Notes: a model not told the origin generated them from the sequence alone. A stretch of DNA of 64,000 nucleotides from Hyalella azteca (GCF_000764305.2 NW_025944084.1:186001-250000), one strand, 5' to 3'; counted from the stretch's first letter, positions 26,101-39,055 are shown. Made by a program: numbers and translations.

Positions 26101-29100
26101 ATTATATATTATTAATGCACATCACCACATTTATTATATATTATTAATGCACATCACCACATTTATTATATATTATTAATGCACATCACCACATTTATTA
26201 TATATTATTAATGCACATCACCACATTTATTATATATTATTAATGCACATCACCACATTTATTATATATTATTAATGCACATCACCACATTTATTATATA
26301 TTATTAATGCACATCACCACATTTATTATATATTATTAATGCACATCACCACATTACTATATATTATTAATGCACATCACTAGGTGTCAACTTTAATAAC
26401 AGAGGACAAAACAGGGAAAATTTTGGAACTTAGATAACGAATGAATATTTTTTGTAATTAGGTCAAGAGAAGAAAGTTTTTTTTTCAATTTGATCCAATA
26501 CAATACCTAAATCTATTTGAAGCATCATGGTGTCATTAGACTGCGTTAGGCCTTCTAGTTTAATGAAATCGAATAGTTTCCACATAGTTAGAAAATGAGT
26601 TGAAATTTATTTATTGACGGCATCGAATTTCTTCGTGAAGTAAGAACTACTCACGAGTAATTGATATACAACATCCAGCAGTAAAACCGGTGCGGATTTT
26701 TTTTTTATAATTTGCAGTTTTTGACTAACGATATTAGCAATTGTTATTCATGGAAGCATTCATAAAATTCAGTGAAAAATAATACGTGTCTCAAAATAGA
26801 CGAAAAAAGACACTTTCAACGAGAATAATTCAAACATCCGGTAAGTTGAAGTTTTAATTATTACAAGTTAAATTACACTGACACTTAAATTTATTAAAAT
26901 TCAAAGTACACTGCATTTACCGCTGTTCCGACTGCTGTTGCCCCGGCGTAGCACCATCGGCGTGCTGCTGCACCCAGGAGGGAGGCGTGGAATCCTTCCT
27001 GGTGTCGGTGGTAGGCTCCCACAGGTGCCCTACCCCCACCCCGTGGTCCCCCCACTTGGCCCGTGACCCTCCAGAGTCCGTAGGTCTCCGGGACCTGGAG
27101 TCGCCGTGGGAGACTTTACGACCGTCGTACACACTCTGCCAACCTACGCCGTCCGCGGGGGGAGTGCCGCGAACGTTCAGCAGCTCCTGTTCAGCCACCG
27201 ATATTATCATTAAACCTATTTAAATATTCATATAATTAAATTAATATAATATATTAATTTAATGATAATATAAATATACTATCCGTGCGTGCCATTATAC
27301 ATATATTAATTATAAATATATTAACATTACCAATTTAATGATAATATAAATATATAATCATTAAACGTATAAACGAGCAAAAACGTAGTACTGTTGTTGG
27401 TACGGCTGTGAGTACTGTTGTTGGTAAAATAACGTGGTTTTTGCTCATAGGTTCTGTTTACATATCGTTATGTTCAATCATGTACTTGTTTCTATAAGAT
27501 TATAATTATTTTCCATAATTATCACGGTAACTGGAAATTCCAGATCAAGATACGAGGAACAATCATCATGCATCAATATGTATTATTGGAAGAAAATGCT
27601 TGAAAATAGACTTTGATCTCTGAAAAGACACACGAAAATCCGCGAGCATTAATAGCAAGTATATTTTCGAAAGCTTTTGTTGCAGTGACGCTACATCAGT
27701 AACCATAACGACTGTATATTAAAAATGTTCCCTAATAGATCTCGCAAGATTGTCAATGCAGAACGTTTTGTTTCACAGAACAATATTTTTTAGTGTTAGG
27801 AATGTTTGATGATTGAGTGAAGAATTTATAAAGTTAAATCGAATAATCTGTTTAAACTAAAGTACTATTTATCAGTTTGATGAGCTAGGGAACGTACAGC
27901 TCGGCCGGAAGAGGTGGGCACGAGGTAAGAGGCGTTGGCAACAGACTGGGTCAAGGCAGCTCCTCCGTCCATGGTGCCGGACGGACTGCCGTATCCGTAG
28001 CCTGACGCTCCGACAAGAGGGTAGCTTTGCGGTAGCCCGCTAGGGTACTGTTGAGTATAAAACCTTAATGATATGCCATAATTAAGAATAAGGTGTTGTT
28101 ATTAATTAATATATTTAAGGTAATTCTCAGCAAAAACGATCGAAATCATCGTAGAGACTAATGGGGATATATTCAAAAAGTAATTTTCTTCCGTAAATAT
28201 AACAGAGCACAAAAACATTTAAACAGAAACAGTTTAAACAGAAATAAAATCTAATATACTTACAGGCACTGATTGCTGAGAGTAATGAAAGTCATTACTA
28301 CTATAAGGCGGTTGAGGGTATTGTTGAGAATATTGTTGCTGAGGATATTGTTGTTGAGGATATTGCTGCTGGTAGTACTGTTGTTGTGTGTACTGTTGTT
28401 GGTACGGCTGATAATATGCAGGTCCAGCTCCCATTTGGTTCTGTATTTGGTAACCTTGTACCGAGTCAACGGAGGCGCTGAGGTGAGGGAACGATCGAGA
28501 CGCGGATAGACCTTGGTTGGACTCGGGGTGCTGAAGTACCGGAATGGACTGTGAAGGAAGCAGACTCGGGATAGACTTGGAAGAAGGTAGGCTGATATCG
28601 TAGAAGCTGTCTTGTTTACGAAAAGATGTCAAAGGCTGGGGGTTGTAGTGTTTTTCAGAGGGTAGGTGCCCTTGTGAGCGACTCAGAGTGTGTCCCTGAG
28701 GGTTGTTGCGAAGAGTTTCGCGGTTTCTGTTGAGGTAGTCGTCGGGGATGGTGATACCGGCTTCTACTGGGGACACAATCCTTCTGGTACCTGCGCTCTG
28801 GTGAGAAATACAAACCTGTTCACGACAACTCTCGTCACACAAAGGGAAATTAAATGAAGAATGGAGATAGGGAGGTGGAAAAGAAAGATTATTTAATATG
28901 AAAGCAACTCTGGAAAATCTTCAAGGAGTTAACAATTGTTTTGAATAATGCTACTGAAAATAGATGAGAAGATACCAGGAGCCATCGTGTGAACGATCTG
29001 AAAGATGTTTATTCGTGGGACTTGGTTGTAAATCATATTAGATGCAGTTATAGGAGCACCAGCCTTATATGAAGTTATGAGTCGACACCACGTAACACTG

Positions 29101-29804
29101 TATGTGCTGTAGCCATGGTTGTTATTCTAGCAGAATCATTCTGCAACCTAAAAGGTGCAGTAGCAAGACGGCTTTATTATAGGAATAACACGTGCACTGC
29201 ATGTGTGCATTAACCAACCTGTTTATGCAATGGGACTGGTTTAGAGTCGACCCTAATACTCTGCTGGGTCTGATATTGTTCCTGAACAGTATTTCTTGTG
29301 TTTTCTTCTTGTTTTAGATGCTTCTCTAGCATTTCCTGCTTCTGCAGCTGCATGGTCAGGCGCTGCTGCTCCTGATGGAGCTTCAGCGCGTTTTCGGTGG
29401 GATTGTCAGATGGAGAAGATGAGCTTTTCTTCGATGAGCTTTCTTTTCTGGAAGTCTCCTTAGTTATACCCCAAAGGTTGATGCCAGCTCCAGCCAGGAA
29501 TGCTGATGAGAAACAATGTATCTCATTAGAAAATATTAGCTACATTGAGTCAACTTGAAACTTGTTTGCTGCTCAATTAACGTGCACTACTGGCCAGCGA
29601 TCAACTTTACTCAAATTAAGAGAATTGTTTCAGGAAAGTAGCCTTGTACATTTTCACGCTCATTAAAAGGTTGGAAGCGCTTAAGAAAATATGCATGCAT
29701 AAAATCGTTATTCAAGCCACATTTAAATCTTCTACACGGTTGAGATTAGTAAACTTACCTCGCTCTTCCTCCCATTGTTTCTTCTTTCTCTCCAAAAGCG
29801 ACAT
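17122..29804 (-). CDS. CSPP1-like centrosome/cilium coiled-coil protein, multi-exon
   Basis: CSPP1 is a microtubule-associated centrosome and cilium protein. Minus-strand exons: 29759-29804 (start; exon to 29814), 29219-29503, 28264-28797, 27898-28047, 26921-27186, 25632-25775, 24179-24307, 23567-24017, 22509-22599, 21211-21339, 19286-19752, 18496-19029, about 17996-18236, 17874-17935, 17710-17793, 17122-17267; about 1250 aa. It opens MSLLERKKKQWEEER. A Q/Y/P-rich exon (28264) precedes two coiled-coil exons, LEEKKRLKEEQDERERKEAA and EAEERRQVALQEALKKAEER. SDSPPVPALRK and RPPSPPVPAVQKRLES resemble the repeated SPPVPA motifs of CSPP1. It ends PLPDLDKIEA. Most phases close. Exceptions: a frameshift in exon 2, a phase break before 25775, a GC donor after 22509 and a weak donor at 17995. 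CCDC66 is the main alternative. Confidence 0.6.
20822..21203. repeat. 29-bp minisatellite, about 13 copies
   Basis: The unit GTAACAAAAGCTTTAATTG plus TATAGTACAC is repeated with single-base variants (AAAAGC/AGAAGC, TATAG/TATCG). Each unit holds an AAGCTT site. The array ends about 8 bp from the donor side of the CSPP1-like exon 21211-21339, so it begins almost at the splice site. Confidence 0.9.
24491..24637 (+). repeat. Short interspersed GCGCATTTTCTC repeat, copy B
   Basis: It starts TAGCGCATTTTCTCATTTAT and carries a longer GTCCGTCCGTCTGTCC tract than copy A. It ends CTGCAGTGAGTACTGAGTTA. It sits in an intron of the CSPP1-like gene. Confidence 0.85.
26092..26379. repeat. 32-bp minisatellite, nine copies, beside an N
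   Basis: The only ambiguous base of the window is at 26092. From 26093 the unit CCACATTTATTATATATT plus ATTAATGCACATCA repeats exactly every 32 bp to 26348. A final variant unit, CCACATTACTATATATTA, follows. The preceding sequence (26028-26091) repeats a CACCCACCTGTCT phrase. The perfect copies beside an N suggest a collapsed or gap-filled assembly. Confidence 0.9.
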
Positions 29805-30575
29805 CACTGGCAGTCTGTAAAACGATTGTTGATTGTAGAGAAAAGCATTTACTGATACATCAGCGCTCTTAAATTAGAACATGAGAGAGAGACAGAGAAA
29901 GATTAACGTTTCATCATCACTTGACTCTTTTATTCGCCGACCATGCATCATCAACTATTTTCTTGTCATCACTAGAAGTTCTCGCTGCATTGCAACAGGG
30001 CAATGAGAGACAGCTCAATACTTCGTTGTCCTATGATACTCATCAGACATTCACGCGGTCAGTTTACGGCCACTTCTATAGTTACCGGAAAATATTTCCC
30101 CAACTCCTGCCCAGATTTAAATTAAATTTCAAGCATGATTTCTGATAACCTCAAATTCAGGCTCCAAGATTTTTTCCTAATTCGACTTCAATTCACAAGT
30201 TATGTATGGGTAGATCGATGAAGAATGAGATTCATCTTAAAAAAAATCAAGCAGCAAAAGCCAATCGTGAACTCTGGGATCAGTTGCTTGTCACTAGGCA
30301 CATTTTTTTCATAATTACTTCGGTCCGTGTTGCCGTTAACTCGTCTACGGCTGTTCCAAATCCGACGATCAGTGGTTATTTGAGGTTGCAATGAGCAATT
30401 CGCAACCAAATTCGCGATCTGATTACGCGTTGATGAACTCAATGCTGATAATCTTTTGGCCCGAATGCTGACTGACTGACGAGTTTATTACCAGGTCAAC
30501 TGCAGCATATAGTGAGCCAGCCACGAGCATCGACCGATATAGTGGCCTATTTACGCTCGACGTATCTGCACCACA

Positions 30576-30786
30576 TCGTGCACCACATCGTGCACCACAC
30601 CGTACCTGCACCACATCATGCCTGCACCACATTATGCATCACACCCTACCTGCACCACACCGTACCTGCACCACATCATGCCTGCACCACATTATGCATC
30701 ACACCCTACCTGCACCACACCGTACCTGCACCATATACCGTACCTGCACCACACCGTACCTGCACCAAACCGTACCTGGAACACAT
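30576..30786. repeat. Minisatellite rich in ACCTGCACCACA
   Basis: CCGTACCTGCACCACA-type units are irregularly repeated. A 60-bp higher-order unit (CCTGCACCACATCATG through ACCCTACCTGCACCAC) occurs twice in succession from about 30600 and 30660. The long open frames across it on both strands come from the repeat and not from a gene. Confidence 0.85.
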
Positions 30787-33096
30787 CGCGCAAACACGCA
30801 ATTTTCCTGATGTTAGGTTCGAATGATAACAACGTATTTTTTCACAAATACTTGGCTCTGGCGTGCTTATTTGCATACACCGGTGAGCGCACGAGCACAA
30901 AGTTTGATTGTGTTGGCCGCGGGACACGTTTCAGCAGCGGCTGTGTAGTAGCGACTCTATATGGAGCGATGCTGTCTCTCTCAAAACCTCAAAGGATACC
31001 GGCTGTGTGAGTTGGAATCACATTTTATATCCAAACGCAGATGGGCAAGAAAATTGTTTTGGCAGCTTGCTGATCTTTTCCTAGAATGGTTCACTACCAT
31101 GAAAAAATTTTGTGTCTGTGGATTCCAACTCAAAATCTCAATAACTACTTTTCTTTCAGCAATCTTGCACACGGAAAAATTGGGAGTAATAGTAAGTTAG
31201 GCCTCTAACAAGCACTTCATTGGCATTTTTGCACCAGCGGAAACGTACCTATATGTTCTCCGTTTTGATAACTCATCAAGTCTGAAAATTTAAGAAACTT
31301 GTACTCAGAAATAATAAGCAACGTTTGCGGTAAACTGCAAAACTGCTTCTCAAGTAACACTTTGTAGGTTTAGCTTTAAACTAGCATGCATAGTTATAGG
31401 TTTGGCGCTTTATAGTAGTGCAAATAACGTTGCATTTATCAGATTTTAGCAAATATTTTTATTACCGAAGTTCGAATAGTTCCACAAACAACTGCTGAAA
31501 CCATTTCACAAATCATCAACTATTCATCTTGAGCATATGATTTTCATCGTGTGTGGATGATCTTATTGCACGATGGACTAAAAAGTAATTATGAGTTTTG
31601 TAGCTTGAGGACTAGCTATTGCACCACCAACTATTTTCGCATTGTGTCACGCTCTTCATCAGCTCGTAGAATAAGACTATAGATTATCATTTTCCACAAA
31701 AGTTGCTATCGCTGTGTAGTGTTGCTGTTCCCACGTGAGCACTACCTACACTATATACGTTCCCCCACTTCTTGCAGTTTCATCTGTTACTTCAATGAGG
31801 CGACATTCCTTATTGTAAACCCCAAAACATATGTTTAACGCTGGACAAACAGCAGAGATCGTACCATGTGAGAGACAGAATACAGTAAGCTATATGTTTA
31901 AAGAGACCGCACTACCTTCTGAGAGAAAGTATTTTCTATGTAATAGACAGCATGCTATACGCTCAAATTAAAACAATGATCAATACTCTCTGAGAGACGG
32001 CGAGTCAATGCTTAGTGCAGCAATGTATTCTTTCAACGAGACTGCAATACTATTTGAGTGACATAAAGTACCATCAAATAGATAACACGCTTTTTTCTCA
32101 ACCAGACGGTTCACTTTGAATGTTTCGGGAAGTACCTTCTAAGAAACAGCAAGCAGTGTTCGCTAAGACAGTAATCGATTTGTGTTGTTTGTCCGCCACC
32201 TCAAGGGCTGACGAGCTCAAGGCATGACCAGCTGGACAAAGTCTCTGATGCTCTGAAGCTCTTCTCTTTAAAGAGTAAGGTAATTTTTTTTTGTTAGCCA
32301 GGGTCCACTTATACCCAGAAGCGCATTGATTAAAACGATAGAATTATAGGAAAAATAAACTGCGCAGTGTCGCATACTGACGTCGACGTGGAACATAAGT
32401 AAATGATCATCATAGAGCTTAACAGAACAAACAACAGGAGACCGAATATTCGACTGAGAAATGCAATACCATATTGATTTATTCTGAACATCATTCGTTA
32501 TAAAGGTAATAAGTTCATTTTCAACACAATGACTTCCCATGAGTATTTTAGATTTTGTATTTAATTCAATTTTCGAATTTATTATTGACAAAATATGTTA
32601 ATAACTCAGAGAGTTATTCTAGCTGGTTTCTGTTTCAATGCATAATAAGCCAGTTGCTAAGTTGTGTGAGGAATGTGCCGCGCTCTACCGTCATGTCGAT
32701 GAGTCGTCGCATCGATTGCCACTTGCGTGCCCAGGCACGCATAAATAAGATTAAAAATTTGTGACCTGATTATCGCCGGCCAACGTTCGCCCACCGATAA
32801 TTCAACTGTGCCTTCATATTTTGCAAGGCAACGAACTCTCTTGGTTATTTTCGATTACGAAGTAGGCTAGTCAACAGGTTGCACACATGGGTAAGGGTAC
32901 GCAGCAGGCTCGGATCGGTCGAGATTCAATTCAATTTCGTTACAATTATTATGATTATTTGAATTGAAATTGCGATAGCCATTCAACTATTCATGCAGTT
33001 GTGAACAAAGCGAGGATAATAGATATATAACTTAACATAACTTGGTGAAAAGTCATAGGTTTAGGATGGTTGAGAGACATTCAGTAACAAAAGCAG

Positions 33097-33311
33097 ATTA
33101 TGGCTTTAACCATAAAAATCAAGGGAAAATTAACATACTGTTGCAACGAAAGTTTGTGGGCCCGCTAATGCATGAAATGGGCCTGCCTAGAAATGAAACG
33201 AATTAATTCGCTCTAAGTGCCGCTTGAAAATATAATTATAAGGATTAGTAAATAAAGTAAATTACTGCCCTAGGAATATTTTTGTGGAAACCGCAAAGAT
33301 TCCATGGCGTT
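33097..33311 (+). repeat. Dispersed repeat, copy 1 of 2
   Basis: It shares GGCTTTAACCATAAAAATCA, AGTGCCGCTTGAAAATATAA and TTTTTGTGGAAACCGCAAAG with 35606-35790, in the same order with small indels. No termini or coding capacity are visible. Confidence 0.75.
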
Positions 33312-35605
33312 AGGAGAGTATTGACGATATTCCTCACCATCATGCAGGAAGCTGTAAAGCTAACCGGAGTACATAGCTATCATCCGACACAGCGTTACAA
33401 CCAAGTTCAGTTTAGTGAAGAAGAGCAACAAATTCAGATGGTGTTAAGAAGAGCAACCAAGTTAATAGCGAACAGCCATGTTCGGTTGAGAGACAATCAA
33501 GTTCATTTAATGGAGGAAGCCACCAAGCATGACAACTATTTACCTTCCTTTGGAGGACAGCGCCAGCGATAGACATCTTCTAGCAGAGTAGGAAGCTAGA
33601 TTGGTGCAATATGGAAAAATTACCAACAAAGGATTTAGTCGGCTGTGCTTTTCCTATTTTAGTAGTTTTGCTGACGCTAGGTAGTGCATTTGTTTCCCAA
33701 GTTTAATTTAACTGCAAACAGTTTCACTGCAACCCGTTTTTGTCCCGTGAACCGATCACACGAGACGTCTCCTATAGATACACATTTCGTACTAACAGAC
33801 GCTTCCAAATATAAGTAGGGAAATGACGATAATATAAATAATAAACTTTTCATTCAGTTGTCTGGGGTAAGCTTGGATAACAGAATTAAGATATTCTCTA
33901 TTTGATCTAAAAGCATCTATGCATGTTAGCCTCTACCTTTTGTAGTAGTCGTTTCACCAGTGGTTCCCAAACATTTTCCGCACGTGACCCCTTTCCGTGA
34001 TACAGTAAACGTGTCATTTCCCCCACATTTATACGGCTACCTAGGTCCTATAGAACGCACAGATTTTCTATATGCTCTAGCTGATACTTTCATATATTAA
34101 TCGCAACAGAGAACGCAAGAACGAATGTCTGCAGATTTTTATCAGCAGTTAGTGTGTATTTTAATAAACATTTATTCAATAGTGTCAATTAATGAAAAGG
34201 AAGCTCCTGCATGCATCTCTGCTACAATCAAATCAACGCGCGGGTTTGTGCGACTCAAGACACATCGCAAACCTGTTTCAGCAGATAATCTGTTTTAATT
34301 ATTTGATTGGATAAGCAAAAGTTTTGAAAAATCAGTATGAGTAATGTGGTTGAGAGAGTTCCAAGGTTACAGCATGAAACAAACCTATTAATTAGGTAGA
34401 TCGACAAGACAACACTTAATCTGTTATCGAATATCCTTTAACAACTCCTTCCAATCGTCCAGTGAGCGACCGTAAACATCTTGAATCCATCAAAGAGTTT
34501 AAGTACACGATCAAAAACATTGCCCTTTGACAGCACAGATTTCTAGAAGAAAATGTCTTGGTGCTCAACTTAAATAAACCATGACTTTGCTCAACTTCAA
34601 AATGGCCTGGTGTGCAGTGTTCTTCAATGTGGCTGGCTATGCGTATCATAGATCTGTTTTCATTGCGAATTTGAGAGCAGCAAGGAGCGTCTTACAGAAT
34701 AGAGCAATTATGATAAAGCGATAATGATATTATGATAGAGAATCATAATATCATAATCAAAGATCATAGCGGTCCATTCAGTGTTTTTTAATTACATCCA
34801 AATTCTTCCTTTTGAACTGTCGTATATGTGGGCTTGGGATCAGTCAAGCTCCGTTTGTACCGACTTCAACCAAAATTGCAAACGGAGCCTTTCTTCCTAA
34901 AAATAAAGGTTACACTATATTGACACTACTTCAGCCTCTGAAATCAGTGTTTTAGAAAGAGGGATGAGAATTTTTTATTTCGGTCATCTAATGCTGGATT
35001 GCTTGTGACAATAATTCATCAATGAAAACAATCAAAACACTGCCTAAGTTTTCTGAAAAGTTGTAAAATTCAACAAGAAAAATGTGGTACACACAGCTGA
35101 ACACTGCCACGACCCAAAATTTGGGAACCGCTACACCATACTTTCTGAAGGAATTATTCCTACTTTCTGAATGTACTCTCCTTACTTTTTAAAAGTATTC
35201 ACTATAATATGCTCGTACGATCAAAAGCAACGAATACGCAGTTTATTGTGTTACAAGAGTATGCAGTTAATTGTTGCACAACAATTAAGATGCAGTAATT
35301 GCGTTACAATGAAACTGCACTTTTCGCAATGCCATCAGCAATTGTTGTTGCGCTACAATGACCTTGCAGTTGTTGCAAGCCATAATTTGCTTTTACAATA
35401 GTGTCAATGGTACATTCACAATTTTAACAACAATTAAATTTCCACAATTCGTTCTGTATCGTAATTGTACTTCACAACGTAAAGTTCTTGGTCTATATAG
35501 ATTTAATGTTTGCTATGTTTTTGTGCAAGATTGAAACAGGGTTCTCCTCTATGCCTACAAAAATTAATCTTTTCTCAGTTAATTCTCCATGAAATGGTTG
35601 AAAGA

Positions 35606-35790
35606 TTGTGGCTTTGACCATAAAAATCAAGGGACAACTTACCGTTGCAACGAGGCGTGACATGGACCTGCGTAGTATGAAACGAATTCGCGCTAAGTGC
35701 CGCTTGAAAATATAATTATAAGGAATAGTAAATAAAGTAAATTACTGCCCTTGGAATATTTTTGTGGAAACCGCAAAGATTCCATGGCAT
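35606..35790 (+). repeat. Dispersed repeat, copy 2 of 2
   Basis: Counterpart of 33097-33311. It is about 30 bp shorter, mainly through loss around the GTTGCAACGA segment. It ends GATTCCATGGCATCGG where copy 1 has GATTCCATGGCGTTAGG. Confidence 0.75.
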
Positions 35791-36429
35791 CGGACTCCAT
35801 AAGACGGACTTTATTCATCGGACTTCCAAAGACGACATCGGAAAAAATCAGTTACTCGAAAATAATTTATTCTGTGATTGTAGCAATCAAATAATAAAGC
35901 CCGGGTTCAATATGGTCGCATGACTGCATCGAGATATACTATGGGCCCTTGACCCTAAATTACGGACGTGAGGCCCGCATCGTAATGACCAGTTCCCGAT
36001 GACGAGGGACGTGAAATGAGAACCCTCGGCACGAGGGCACTTGTGATACTCGAGGATGACCTAAACTCAAGGTTGTGACTGCCATTAGCGGATAAGGTGA
36101 AGAAATAATGGGTAATGAGTGATGACCTTGAGCTTATTACACACTCAATTCCAACACACTTGAGTCACGATACCAATTTTAAGCCCTGCAGCAGCTATAT
36201 TCTCAGATATGGTCAGGAAGATCGTGTTTTCAAATTTTCGTTTAAGAATTTCATTTGAATTCATGAAACACATTGAAGGGGTTAACAAAAGACGTCATCT
36301 TTGTATACAGCTTGCATGTTGTCTTGTCTAAGGATTTATTATTCGTTTAGACAAATACTGGCATGGCAAGGGCCTTTGGTTAAAACGCTGTGCTTATATG
36401 TAATCAAAGAACTACCTACAGAAGATGCT

Positions 36430-36550
36430 GCTTCGAACATGCCTATAATTTTACCTACAGTAGACATTGCTCCGAACATGCCTATAATTTTACCTATAGT
36501 AGATATTGCTCTGAACTTGCCTATAATGTTACCTTCAGTAGACATTGCTC
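36430..36550. repeat. 39-bp tandem repeat interrupted by adapter
   Basis: The unit GAACATGCCTATAATTTTAC plus CTACAGTAGACATTGCTCC occurs about three times before the adapter at 36551. It resumes after the second adapter (37225-37298, about two units). The array is really continuous and the intervening DNA is foreign to this position. Confidence 0.85.
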
Positions 36551-36588
36551 CTGTCTCTTATACACATCTAGATGTGTATAAGAGACAG
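36551..36588. other. Nextera/Tn5 mosaic-end junction adapter (artefact)
   Basis: This is the 19-bp Tn5 mosaic end CTGTCTCTTATACACATCT followed directly by its complement AGATGTGTATAAGAGACAG. The 38-bp palindrome is what circularised Nextera mate-pair libraries leave at junctions. It is laboratory sequence left in the assembly. Confidence 0.97.
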
Positions 36589-37184
36589 ATATCGAACCCG
36601 GTGGAAGTCGAGTAGCTACTTCAAACTATCGTCAGTCATGAAAAGATCCGGTCAAATAACACGATTTTAGATCTTCTATGAACAAGGCACGAAAGGGAAA
36701 AGAATCGACGATAGGCCACATCAGGCCTACGCTTCAGCGCCGAGATCACTATGTTATGTTATGTTTGTTATGCTCATTTTGCCTTCAAGTTCTATGTCCC
36801 GTTTCGTGAGATTATTTTGTAGGTATGCCGCATGCGACCCGCGAAAAGAGAAGGATTGGGTTGGGTAGACATAATTAATGAAGGTGCGATGAACATGCAT
36901 GGGTGGGTGTTGTGTTGGTTAGGCGCTTTATGCATTTAATAGGTCAGCTAAAATGACCAAACAACCTTCAGAGAAGAAATATTCTTCAGGACTGATCAAA
37001 TACTTGGAGTAATTTATGTGAACGTATACAATAGAAGCATCTTGAATAATATTACCATAATAGACATGTGCTTGAATTAAATACATTAGCAGGACTTTGA
37101 ACATAAACGAACTTTGGCTGAGATTGAACTGAAACAAGCTTACAAGGTCACCTAAATAGATGAAATGTGGGTACAGAAACACAT
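36589..37184. other. 596-bp misplaced fragment, duplicate of 39499-40093
   Basis: The sequence from TATCGAACCCGGTGGAAGTC to GGGTACAGAAACACAT matches 39499-40093 at equal length with a few substitutions (GTCGAGTAGC against GTCTAGCAGC). It is bounded on both sides by Tn5 adapters. It is best read as a mate-pair read consensus placed here during gap filling and not as a genomic duplication. Confidence 0.9.
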
Positions 37185-37222
37185 CTGTCTCTTATACACA
37201 TCTAGATGTGTATAAGAGACAG
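37185..37222. other. Nextera/Tn5 mosaic-end junction adapter (artefact), second copy
   Basis: It is the same 38-bp mosaic-end palindrome as at 36551. Translated, it yields the VSYTHLDVYKRQ peptide seen as a contaminant in predicted proteins. Confidence 0.97.
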
Positions 37223-38786
37223 ATAGTAGATATTGCTCTGAACTTGCCTATAATGTTACCTACAGTAGACATTGCTCCGAACATGCCTATAATTTTCCAT
37301 ATATATGAGGCGAGGTCAATGGGATACATAACACCAGATGAGAGAGACCAGCGCATAATATCGTAGCGTCAGAACTATGGCCATGCCATGGCTCCTCGTC
37401 ACACATGTACAACGCACGCAGCAATGCAGTGACGCCGAGGACAGTTTCATTGTCGAAGATTCCCGCGTGCCACGCGTCAACGATCGTACCTTACGGTTGC
37501 TAAGAGACAAACTGTGTACCAAGTTATGAGGTTTATGTTCAAGCAAAAGCTAATGGTAACGTCGTTCAATCACCATATATATTAATATTTAAAGAGTTAT
37601 TAAACGTTTCAGATAGTTCGGATGGACGAATTTAAAATATAGGTATATTAATTGAGAACAGATAGCAGCAGGCGACTTTACAAAAATACAGTCATGGGAA
37701 TATTAGGGAATAATGTTGCAAATGAAAACATTTTATACTAATTCGTTAGCATTGCGCTAATTTTTTTAAAAAGAATTTTTAGGTTTTGTTTTTACATAGA
37801 CCGGAAGGAAAAACAATAATTGCAATGTTGCATGAAATTTAAGTTGCAGTTAATACAAAAGTCAATCTTAACACTGCAGTTTCAAACCTGCTCCTGCCGT
37901 CTCGGAAATCAATACAGCATTTAAAATCATCAGGACTGCCAATCACCTTAATCAGAATCAACTAATTATTTGCTCACACCTTTATATTTACAATCATTTC
38001 ACTACGCTATAAAATTTAAGATCACTTCATTTCGTATAATCTCATTCGACCAACATAGGACTTAGATCACCAGGAAAATATTCAAGAAAGTGGCTCGGTT
38101 GTCATGTGTGGAGGTCATGAGCTGAGCTCTAATAACGCGGCCGCGGCTATTAAGTCTACGGAGGCTACCCGACTTCAATGGCTTGCGCATCTCAAGGTCT
38201 TACTGCACCAGCACGCCAGCAACAGAGCCATCAAAATATTCCAGTGCTACAACAACCTAGAAGATAACTGATTATCTTTCAAGTTCTTATGTGCTTCATA
38301 ATCTGCTGATTTGAAGTATGAGTAAAATGTGTAGAAACAACCCAATCCTCGGTTATTTGTACACACTCAAATAGCACAATCACCTACAAAATAACAGGAC
38401 TTGGTAGAGTTTAATTTTTAAGTTCGTCGTGATTTGCAATGAATATTAACTCCTATGACAGGATTGGTAAGGTGAATTACGATTAAAAGCTTAGCAACAA
38501 GTTCCTGACACGACGACTGTGAATATCCATCGCTAATTCCAGAGCCTCACGTTGCTCTCAGTCTACATGTTGTATTTACATCCATAAGCCACTCAGTGAG
38601 TATAAAATATATTAAAGAGAACAAACCCCTAGGTTCATCGAGATTAGGGAACCACGAAAGTAGGTGACTTGATTTAATTAGACACTTGCCGCGCCAGAGG
38701 TTCACTTGTGAGCTTGTTTCTTAAAGCGCTAATATGAGCAATTGAAGGTCGCTGGGACGGTCACGCGACCTCGGCGCCCCTGAGTC

Positions 38787-39055
38787 GTTACTCCAGCAAC
38801 CCTGGGTTGTTACTCCAGCAGCCCTGGGTTGTTACTCCAGCAAAACTCCAGCAACCCTGGGTTGTTACTCCAGCAACCCTGGGTTGTTACTCCAGCAGCC
38901 CTGAGCCGTTACTCCAGCAACCCTGGGCCGTTACTCCAGCAACCCTCGGTCGTTACTCCAGCAACCCTGGGTCGTTACTCCAGCAACCCTAAGTAGTTAC
39001 TCCAGCAACCCTGGGTCGTTACTCCAGCAACCCTAAGTAGTTACTCAAGCACAAC
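38787..39055. repeat. 22-bp minisatellite (GTTACTCCAGCAACCCTGGG)
   Basis: About a dozen units of GTTACTCCAGCAACCCTGGG plus two bases, with variants (CAGCCCTGAGCC, CCCTAAGTA) and one partial unit near 38840. The array makes a 61-codon open frame by repetition only. Confidence 0.9.

Noticed and set aside
26093..26379. CRISPR-like array
   Set aside because: Repeats are directly contiguous with no spacers and lie in a eukaryotic intron.
30512..31010. Two overlapping plus-strand open frames rich in His/Pro/Thr
   Set aside because: They are created by the ACCTGCACCACA minisatellite, whose unit has no stops in several frames.
36301..36615. 104-codon open frame with repeated IAPNMPIILP units
   Set aside because: It is a tandem-repeat translation that continues through the Tn5 adapter (VSYTHLDVYKRQ); not a gene.
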